Shown: in pieces, positions 31,219 to 36,111 of the stretch
Numbering within the stretch: position 1 is the first letter of the stretch
Layout of the letters: every line of letters begins with the position of its first letter
DNA from: Saccharofermentans sp.
Lineage (GTDB): Bacteria > Bacillota > Clostridia > Saccharofermentanales > Saccharofermentanaceae
Assembly: GCA_024403795.1 (NCBI GenBank)
Contig: JAKSRD010000022.1
Location: forward strand, 1 to 36,111
Reading direction: 5' to 3'
Length of the DNA: 36,111 bases
Made by a program: the position numbers and the translations under genes
Notes under the pieces: generated by a model
The model's database searches: none
What the model was told of the DNA's origin: nothing
The model's input: the letters and a program-made list of their open reading frames with translations, nothing else

Positions 31219-31719
31219 ATGAAGATACGAGCATATACAAGAGAAGATTCACCCGTGATCGCAAAATGGGTGCGAACGGAATATGAGCTTTATCAGTGGT
31301 CCTCCGACAGATTCGGATTCTTTCCCCTTCTAGACTACAGCGTTGACGAGAACTATATTCCTCAGCTTGAAGATGGCAATTTCTACCCGCTGACAGCCGT
31401 TGATGATGACGGTAAGATCGCAGGTCATCTCATCATCAGATATCCGGATCCCGACAACAGGGCTTCCGTTCGCTTCGGATTCGTCATCGTCGATCCCGAT
31501 GTCCGCGGCAAAGGTTACGGCCACAAGATGCTGCTCCTGGCATTAGATTATGTCAGAGAGAATCTTCCGCTTGTAACAAGAGTCGATCTCGGTGTTTTTG
31601 AGAATAATCCCAAGGCCAAGAGATGCTACGAGGCAGCCGGCTTCAAAGACTGCGGCGAGCATTTGATCACCACTCCTTACGGAGATTGGAGATGCATCGA
31701 CATGGAACAATACCTCTGA
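31219..31719 (+). CDS. GNAT-family N-acetyltransferase
   Basis: 166 residues of the GNAT fold. Motif A is VDPDVRGKGYGHKMLLLALDY, with the acetyl-CoA loop RGKGYG near 97-102, and motif B is LGVFENNPKAKRCYEAAGF. Acceptor unknown. GAGG lies 7 nt before the ATG. Second gene of an operon with the hydrolase; no terminator is evident directly after it. Confidence 0.9.
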   Translation: MKIRAYTREDSPVIAKWVRTEYELYQWSSDRFGFFPLLDYSVDENYIPQLEDGNFYPLTAVDDDGKIAGHLIIRYPDPDNRASVRFGFVIVDPDVRGKGYGHKMLLLALDYVRENLPLVTRVDLGVFENNPKAKRCYEAAGFKDCGEHLITTPYGDWRCIDMEQYL

Positions 31720-31830
31720 TGAAGTTCTTCACCGAATGCATTTGGGAGGACCGGGACAAGTTCTGACATTGCGCGAGCAAACGTCACTTATCTGATGCGG
31801 AACACTTGCCACACTCTTTCCGGTAAATCT

Positions 31831-31926
31831 TGTTAGAATATAAACAGCTCGGGATTGCAAGCGATGCGGAGATTTCAGCAATGGAATAGTCTGAATTCAA
31901 GAGCATCGGTCATGCTATCCCGAGCT
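31831..31926 (+). ncRNA. Candidate small RNA: extended -10 promoter plus 81-nt hairpin
   Basis: TGT-TAGAAT (31831-31839) is an extended -10 element, and position 31846, seven bases on, opens a long hairpin ending at 31926. Its outer stem AGCTCGGGAT / ATCCCGAGCT is perfect. It continues with GC/GC pairs, GATGC / GCATC and an apical GATTTCAG / CTGAATTC stem over a 12-nt loop. TTTAATTTT follows. There is no open frame of note. It could be an sRNA or a structured repeat; a role as terminator for either neighbour is possible but the T-run is imperfect. Confidence 0.4.
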
Positions 31927-32003
31927 TTAATTTTCAAATATGCAGCACTTCTGCCACGCGGTCTTACCGCACACGGACTCCCGAATGCCTGAACATCGGA
32001 AGA

Positions 32004-32771
32004 TTATTGTTCTTCTTCCGGAGCACCTTCATTTAACCTGCCGGCTAATTGCATCTCTGCCCTGGCATCGTTATTCTCAAAATTCACAGTAACACAATTA
32101 ATAAAGCAAATTACAGGGTCGCCAGGAATGACATACATTGCCTGAGCACTCTCTTGCTTCTCATCAAACGGAGTATACAAAGACGTCTCGCCCAACTCAC
32201 TGTCCAGGATCTCATGAATATCGTTGAATCCTTTTCTAAACCTGTCAAGATCGATAGGACCGCTGCTGATGTCTTGCTTGGCACTCGCGTTGAAAACAAT
32301 TCCATAAACGAGTCCGGTCTCGAGGTTAACCGTAAATTCTACTGAATCAAAGGAAAAGCCGGCTACTACCAGGTCTCCTGTATAGCTATATCCACCATTT
32401 AGTCCATCGGGAGATTCACTATGCTCTGTCTCGGTAAGTTCAGTACCCAAATATTTCTCAACGACTTCTACAGCTTGATCAATATCTTTTCCAATAGCAG
32501 AAGAGAACATTCCGCTGATTCCGTCAGTTCTCACGATGCTTGACGGAACGGTCGCATCACCGGATCCGGTCGTGTTATCAGCACTGCTTTCGGTCGTGGC
32601 ATCAGTCTCTTCAGAAGTCTCTTTGCTGCTTTCTTCGGCCTCCGTCTCGATCTGCTCCTCTGTCACGTCCGCATCTTTATCCTCTCGCTTCGTTGCGCAT
32701 GAACACATTGCGAACACCATTGAAGCCGCAAGTACGGCGGACATTGTCTTGGACAAAATTGTTTTCTTCAT
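32004..32771 (-). CDS. Acidic lipoprotein, paralog 1 of 3
   Basis: 255 residues. Lipoprotein signal ending in MCSC (Cys23/Cys25), then a Glu/Ser/Thr-rich linker (about 28-75), then a domain of about 170 residues starting IGKDIDQAVEVVEKYLGTEL. The same pattern occurs in the proteins at 34023 (GLERDEAVELLEMCFGAEL) and 35049 (IGKDVTEAETMLEDFFNVQF), so these are paralogs. Function unknown; surface-exposed. I start at 32771, after AGGGG with 9-nt spacing; the longer frame begins at a codon without one. The gene stands alone, divergent to the oxidoreductase. Confidence 0.8.
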   Translation of the reverse strand: MKKTILSKTMSAVLAASMVFAMCSCATKREDKDADVTEEQIETEAEESSKETSEETDATTESSADNTTGSGDATVPSSIVRTDGISGMFSSAIGKDIDQAVEVVEKYLGTELTETEHSESPDGLNGGYSYTGDLVVAGFSFDSVEFTVNLETGLVYGIVFNASAKQDISSGPIDLDRFRKGFNDIHEILDSELGETSLYTPFDEKQESAQAMYVIPGDPVICFINCVTVNFENNDARAEMQLAGRLNEGAPEEEQ

Positions 32772-32942
32772 TTTGAATTCCCCTCTCATTCCAAATAATA
32801 TGAACTGTGCGAAAAAGCTCTCACCGGAATTAATCCGTCATTCACATATCGCTTTGCTCGATTAAATAGCATACAAGAAAAGCAGAAGAATACAAGAAAA
32901 TATCTTTGCTCTAATCTGCACAATGATACACCGGCAGCATAT

Positions 32943-32974
32943 CCGGTTGTCAAAGCAATCTGCTTTGACCGGAT
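32943..32974 (+). promoter_or_regulatory. Large palindromic operator before the flavin oxidoreductase
   Basis: Perfect 9-bp arms GTCAAAGCA (32949-32957) and TGCTTTGAC (32961-32969) flank ATC. Outer ATCCGG / CCGGAT extends the symmetry with a 3-nt offset. It covers the -35 zone of the promoter at 32974-32982, a typical place for a repressor. Confidence 0.5.
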
Positions 32975-32982
32975 GTTATAAT
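32974..32982 (+). promoter_or_regulatory. Extended -10 promoter of the flavin oxidoreductase gene
   Basis: TGTTATAAT, 31 nt upstream of the start codon. Confidence 0.5.
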
Positions 32983-33013
32983 CAAGAACATAAATGAACC
33001 GGAGGCTCTTTTT

Positions 33014-33568
33014 ATGATCTTGTTTATCAATGCCTGTGTACGTGAAGCTTCAAGGACAAAGATGCTTGCATCGGCTCTTCTCGCAAAGCTCGACGGCGAA
33101 GTGAAGGAAGTCAGACTGGAAGACATGCACTTTCCCGTGGTCAACGAGGATTTCCTTAACAGGCGGGACAGACTGAGAGAGGAGCAAGCATGGGAGGATA
33201 AGCTTTTCGAGCCGGCAAGAGACTTCGCACGTGCAGATACGATCGTTGTTGCCGCACCCTATTACGACCTGTCGTTCCCCGCTTCATTGAAACAGTATTT
33301 TGAGCAGATCAACATCCTCGGAATAACCTTCGAGTACAGTCCGGAGGGATTGCCTGTGCCTCTCTGCAAGGCGAGAACTCTCTACTATGTAACGACAGCC
33401 GGCGGCGCCTATGTGCCTGAAGAATTCGGTTTCGGATATGTAAAAGCCCTGGCTCAGGGATTCTACGGGATCAACGATGTTCGGCAGATCCGTGCCACGG
33501 GACTGGACATCGAGGGCGCCGACATCTCGAGAATAATGCAGGACGCGATAGATTCGGTCCGGACGTGA
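33014..33568 (+). CDS. NAD(P)H-dependent flavin oxidoreductase (flavodoxin-like fold)
   Basis: 184 residues. MILFINACVREASRTKMLA is the phosphate-binding first strand and loop of the NQO1/AzoR-type flavodoxin fold. VVAAPYYDLSFPASLKQYFEQI (about 78-99) and TTAGGAY near 126 are the other FMN contacts. Such enzymes reduce quinones, azo compounds or nitroaromatics. GGAGG is 8 nt before the ATG. The palindrome upstream suggests control by a dedicated repressor, perhaps redox- or substrate-sensing. Confidence 0.85.
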   Translation: MILFINACVREASRTKMLASALLAKLDGEVKEVRLEDMHFPVVNEDFLNRRDRLREEQAWEDKLFEPARDFARADTIVVAAPYYDLSFPASLKQYFEQINILGITFEYSPEGLPVPLCKARTLYYVTTAGGAYVPEEFGFGYVKALAQGFYGINDVRQIRATGLDIEGADISRIMQDAIDSVRT

Positions 33569-33592
33569 CCGCCTTTAAAACACAATCGCTTC

Positions 33593-33621
33593 TTGTAGAA
33601 TGAAGTCTTTGATTGTATCAT
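33593..33621 (+). promoter_or_regulatory. Promoter of the three-TM protein gene
   Basis: TTGTAG (33593-33598), 17 nt, TATCAT (33616-33621), 33 nt before the start codon. Confidence 0.5.
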
Positions 33622-33653
33622 TTGAGAGATAAATCTAAGTTCAGGGACAGAAA

Positions 33654-34016
33654 ATGAGCAGAGTAACTTTCTTAACACCTTCAGCAGACAAAAGCTTACC
33701 CAAGTCCGTTGCTTTTTGCGGCGCAGCAATGGGAGCCATCTTTATCAGCGTTATCGTGTTCTTGTACGCTGTAAGCTCTTTCTTTATCTTTTCTGTCGGA
33801 TACAGACTTGACTTCACGAGCCAGAACTTCGTGATGATCATCTATGCTTTCGCACTGATGCTGACAGCCCTCGTGCTCTCGATCGTATCAAAGGTGATCA
33901 ACCGCAAGAGCAGATGGGCCAAAACAAACATTATCCTGTCCTCGATCTTCCTCGGCTGTGAGATCGTCTGGTTCTTATTGGAAATGCTCACCATCTCCGA
34001 GTTAGCAACTTTCTGA
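33654..34016 (+). CDS. Small membrane protein with three TM helices
   Basis: 120 residues: a short hydrophilic N-terminus, then TM helices at about 22-50, 56-82 and 91-113, with a positively charged loop (NRKSRWAK) between the last two. No domain recognised. AGGGA precedes the ATG. It ends six bases from the stop of the convergent lipoprotein gene. Confidence 0.7.
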   Translation: MSRVTFLTPSADKSLPKSVAFCGAAMGAIFISVIVFLYAVSSFFIFSVGYRLDFTSQNFVMIIYAFALMLTALVLSIVSKVINRKSRWAKTNIILSSIFLGCEIVWFLLEMLTISELATF

Positions 34017-34022
34017 TACGGC

Positions 34023-34769
34023 TTAATAATATGATTCTTCGTAAGAGAACCAGACAGTGGCTGAGTTCGGATCGGAATAGTTCATATAGCTGCACCACAG
34101 ATCGAATTCAATAAATTCTCCGATCTCATAATGAACACTGTCGTAATCACGTCCGGCTGCAGAATCATCGCTCTGAAATTCAGGGGCCCCCAGGATCTCG
34201 TTGAATTCGTTCATGCGCTGAAGATATAACTCACTCATCTCATCCCTCGGTGCATGAACAGAGTCGAAAGTAATACCATATACGGTATTCAAGCCTGCGA
34301 TCCGGCTGCAATTCAATTTGATCTCGTCAAAAGTCTGACCGAATATTACTACACTCGTTGCATAACTGTATTCAGTATAATCGTCCACTTCCATTGAGTT
34401 GACGTTTTCCAATTCGGCACCAAAGCACATCTCCAAAAGCTCTACGGCTTCATCTCTCTCCAATCCCATAACCATGCGGGATAACTGAAGTATCTGATCG
34501 CAGCTCGGTCCCGATTCGTCGAAAACCAGCTCCGCCGCTCTATCCTGCACTGACAACATTCCGGGATCTGCAACTGCACCATTCGCGCCTGAGGCACCGG
34601 GCTTCGTTCCTGATACCTTCCTGTTATGGTTGTCATACTCTTCGATGTCTGCATCGATCTCATCCGAAGACTTGGACTTTTTGGAAGACCGGTTAATATC
34701 ACAGGAGCACATTGTCAGCATCATTACTGCTGCCATCACCAAAGCCATGTTCTTTACATGGATCTTCAT
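34023..34769 (-). CDS. Acidic lipoprotein, paralog 2 of 3
   Basis: 248 residues: signal ending in MCSC (Cys21/Cys23), charged Ser/Lys/Asp linker, then the shared domain (about 85-248). The domain contains ERDEAVELLEMCFGAEL, a YSYATSVVIFG strand and LNTVYGITFDSV, which matches LVYGIVFNA in paralog 1. The start at 34769 has GGGGG 7 nt upstream; the ATG at 34784 has none. Its promoter region shares CAGTAGRATAGCAGAAA with that of paralog 3. Confidence 0.78.
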   Translation of the reverse strand: MKIHVKNMALVMAAVMMLTMCSCDINRSSKKSKSSDEIDADIEEYDNHNRKVSGTKPGASGANGAVADPGMLSVQDRAAELVFDESGPSCDQILQLSRMVMGLERDEAVELLEMCFGAELENVNSMEVDDYTEYSYATSVVIFGQTFDEIKLNCSRIAGLNTVYGITFDSVHAPRDEMSELYLQRMNEFNEILGAPEFQSDDSAAGRDYDSVHYEIGEFIEFDLWCSYMNYSDPNSATVWFSYEESYY

Positions 34770-34795
34770 ATCTGTGCCCCCCATTCAAAAGATAA

Positions 34796-34836
34796 CAGTA
34801 GAATAGCAGAAAACCCGATTATTAACCACAACAAAG
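34796..34836 (-). promoter_or_regulatory. Promoter region of paralog 2, shared with paralog 3
   Basis: 34796-34812 matches 35880-35896 at 16 of 17 bases and contains an extended -10 (minus strand TGCTATTCT, 34808-34800). Further upstream, ATTAACC-N3-ACAAAG (34821-34836) is also found at 35927-35942, at a different distance. Confidence 0.5.
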
Positions 34837-34848
34837 AAAAACTGAAGT

Positions 34849-34943
34849 GGTGTCTACCCTAAAGTTCTCGAAAACGCCGATTTGGTCAAGGTTTTCGCAG
34901 ATCCCTTGACCAAACGTGCTTATTCCTTGCTCTTTGGTCAAAG
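34849..34943 (+). repeat. Second repeat family, copy B, with three mutually complementary segments
   Basis: 34849-34879 matches the left-end copy (220-190 minus) at 27 of 31 bases. It continues with TTTGGTCAAGG (34881-34891), its exact complement CCTTGACCAAA (34904-34914) and TTTGGTCAAAG (34933-34943). The middle segment can pair with either flank. Confidence 0.6.
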
Positions 34944-34984
34944 TGCTTCTCTGAGTTATTAACCGCTCGTTGTCAACAAGTTTA

Positions 34985-35018
34985 AGGGGTGCCCCAAAAA
35001 CAGATTTGAGACACCCCC
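34985..35018 (-). terminator. Weak terminator of paralog 3
   Basis: GGGGTG and CACCCC arms enclose about 20 nt. The T-run after it on the minus strand is poor (TTAAACTT). It lies about 30 nt past the stop at 35049. Confidence 0.4.
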
Positions 35019-35048
35019 GTAAAATTACTTCAATTACTGTTACAACAA

Positions 35049-35846
35049 CTACTCTACTTTCTCAATGTCGAACGTGATCGTGGCGCCATTAGCTTCCTCG
35101 CCGACGAAGACCGAGATGAAGAAGTCATAGCCGTCTTCACTCTGATAACTGTAATTTCCCCAGCCTGCTCCTGCATCCAGGTCGACCGGTGTACTCATGT
35201 ACGGTTCTCCACATTCCTCGCTTAATAAACCGGTAATAGTCTCAATATCTTCGGCGCAGTCTTCCTTTGAATAATCTAATGTCCAGAAAGACACCTGGCT
35301 GACTGTGGTCGTTCCGTGTTCACACTTAAGATCCGACATATTAACCTCAATATCGTAGACATAGTAATATCCGACGCATGAATAACGATCAATGTCATCG
35401 TGTTCAACAGTTAATATCTGCTTGAACTGAACATTGAAGAAATCCTCCAGCATGGTCTCTGCTTCAGTAACATCCTTGCCGATAAGGCTCTTTAAAAATG
35501 CCATAAGCTCTTCATGCGTGCCTTCAAAGACAGGTGCATTCTCAGCAGCAGCCGGTCTGCTCGGAGACGTAACTGTCGGCTCGCCGCCATCCGGTGTTGT
35601 CTCAGTCGGAAGCGTATCAGACGGAACCGTATCCGTCGGCTCGACATCTGTCGGATCAGTAAAATCCGGATCCGTCTCTGTCACGTCAGTATCGATTATC
35701 GGTTCATCATAGCTGGCTCTGTGTTCCGGCTTCGACGGTGCAGAATTCTGCACAACACCCGATCCTCTCGGCTTTGAACATGAGCACATCACGAATGCCA
35801 TCATGAGTGCCATTCCCAAAGCAGTAAGTTTTACATGTTTTCTCAT
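35049..35846 (-). CDS. Acidic lipoprotein, paralog 3 of 3
   Basis: 265 residues. Signal ending in MCSC (Cys21/Cys23) with an N-terminus almost like that of paralog 2 (KHVKLTALGMALMMAFVMCS). A Thr/Asp/Pro linker with imperfect repeats (TDPTDVEPTDTVPSDTLPTE) runs over about 50-100, and the shared domain follows from about 108 (LIGKDVTEAETMLEDFFN). The domain is presumably exposed on the surface and held away from the membrane by the linker. AGGGGG precedes the ATG at 8-9 nt. No enzyme motif seen. Confidence 0.8.
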   Translation of the reverse strand: MRKHVKLTALGMALMMAFVMCSCSKPRGSGVVQNSAPSKPEHRASYDEPIIDTDVTETDPDFTDPTDVEPTDTVPSDTLPTETTPDGGEPTVTSPSRPAAAENAPVFEGTHEELMAFLKSLIGKDVTEAETMLEDFFNVQFKQILTVEHDDIDRYSCVGYYYVYDIEVNMSDLKCEHGTTTVSQVSFWTLDYSKEDCAEDIETITGLLSEECGEPYMSTPVDLDAGAGWGNYSYQSEDGYDFFISVFVGEEANGATITFDIEKVE

Positions 35847-35879
35847 AACTACTACCCCCTAATATGAAAATGAACATAG

Positions 35880-35942
35880 CAGTAGGATAGCAGAAATCTT
35901 CGACTAAAACATCAGTTTTATCAAATATTAACCGAGACAAAG
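35880..35942 (-). promoter_or_regulatory. Promoter region of paralog 3
   Basis: Extended -10 TGCTATCCT (35892-35884, minus) inside the block shared with paralog 2, plus the upstream ATTAACC-N3-ACAAAG box (35927-35942). Confidence 0.45.
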
Positions 35943-35977
35943 AGCATTGCAGGACGTTTACTCCGCATCAGCAACCA

Positions 35978-36111
35978 AAAGTCAGGTAAAACCTCAAGGT
36001 ACTGCCGCATGTTTTACCTGATTTTCAGGCATCCCCGCGCGATTTCCAGGTAAAACCTCAGGTACTCTTCTACTCGCATGCAACAGAGCTACACAATTTC
36101 TCTTCACTTCT
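35978..36111. repeat. Dispersed repeat, right-end copy
   Basis: Reverse complement of 2-135 with 6 mismatches. Its 41-nt core lies at 35982-36022 (minus). No gene lies between it and the lipoprotein gene promoter. Confidence 0.9.

Noticed and set aside
1..36111. Whole window as a transposon or linear element with terminal inverted repeats
   Set aside because: The ends match as inverted repeats, but there is no transposase, recombinase or replication gene, the cargo is mostly ordinary chromosomal genes, and related repeat cores occur inside the window.

Overview
The window reads like a chromosomal segment of a Gram-positive anaerobe of the class Clostridia. Start sites have strong AGGAGG-type ribosome sites, there are many Lipobox lipoproteins and no outer-membrane genes, and it carries rubrerythrin, an ECF-type vitamin transporter subunit, an uncoupled PntAA/PntAB/PntB transhydrogenase set and ABC exporters of Firmicutes type. 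No phage, plasmid, transposase, CRISPR, rRNA or tRNA gene was found. Both ends of the window are inverted copies (about 134 bp, 6 mismatches) of one dispersed repeat. This is what one expects if an assembly stopped at a repeat, so the ends should not be read as the ends of a mobile element.

Layout. 1-375: repeats and a bidirectional terminator. 376-6057 (minus): rubrerythrin, a large ATPase-FtsX fusion exporter and an SseB-domain protein with a barrel-like extra domain. 6213-8428 (plus): a TerB-like protein and a membrane-anchored acidic protein. 8565-11401 (plus): pntAA-pntAB-pntB. 11556-12811 (plus): cobalamin riboswitch, transcobalamin-like lipoprotein and ECF S component. 12798-14976 (minus): serpin C-terminal remnant, PAP2 protein and intact lipoprotein serpin. 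15194-18523 (minus): three zinc-ribbon proteins (SPFH/band-7, a multi-TM protein, a Yip1-like protein). 18669-20292 (minus): ECF sigma factor and its putative membrane anti-sigma factor. 20449-25926 (plus): tcdA-like E1 enzyme, a degenerate GGDEF-EAL membrane protein and a three-gene ABC-2 exporter. 26216-28021 (plus): acyl-CoA synthetase behind two FabT-like operators. 28102-33568: small lipoprotein, membrane, hydrolase, acetyltransferase and flavin oxidoreductase genes. 32004-35846: three paralogous acidic lipoproteins.

Two signals deserve most attention. First, the promoter regions of the ECF sigma gene and of the serpin gene, 5.3 kb apart, carry the same bipartite motif CTGCAAC-N16-CTGTATATAG with identical spacing. 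The natural reading is an autoregulated ECF sigma factor that also drives a surface-anchored protease inhibitor, i.e. an envelope or protease-stress circuit. Second, a 41-nt repeat core occurs four times. At 26001-26098 two diverged tandem copies differ by compensatory changes in three segments at once (one segment and two alternative complements), which argues for selected secondary structure. Other regulatory structures include an RBS-pairing expression platform behind the B12 riboswitch, alternative hairpins in the pnt leader, a nested stem-loop before the exporter gene and an 81-nt hairpin directly behind an extended -10 promoter (possible small RNA).

All function calls come from reading motifs; no database search was possible. 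Promoters and RNA structures are pattern matches made by eye.
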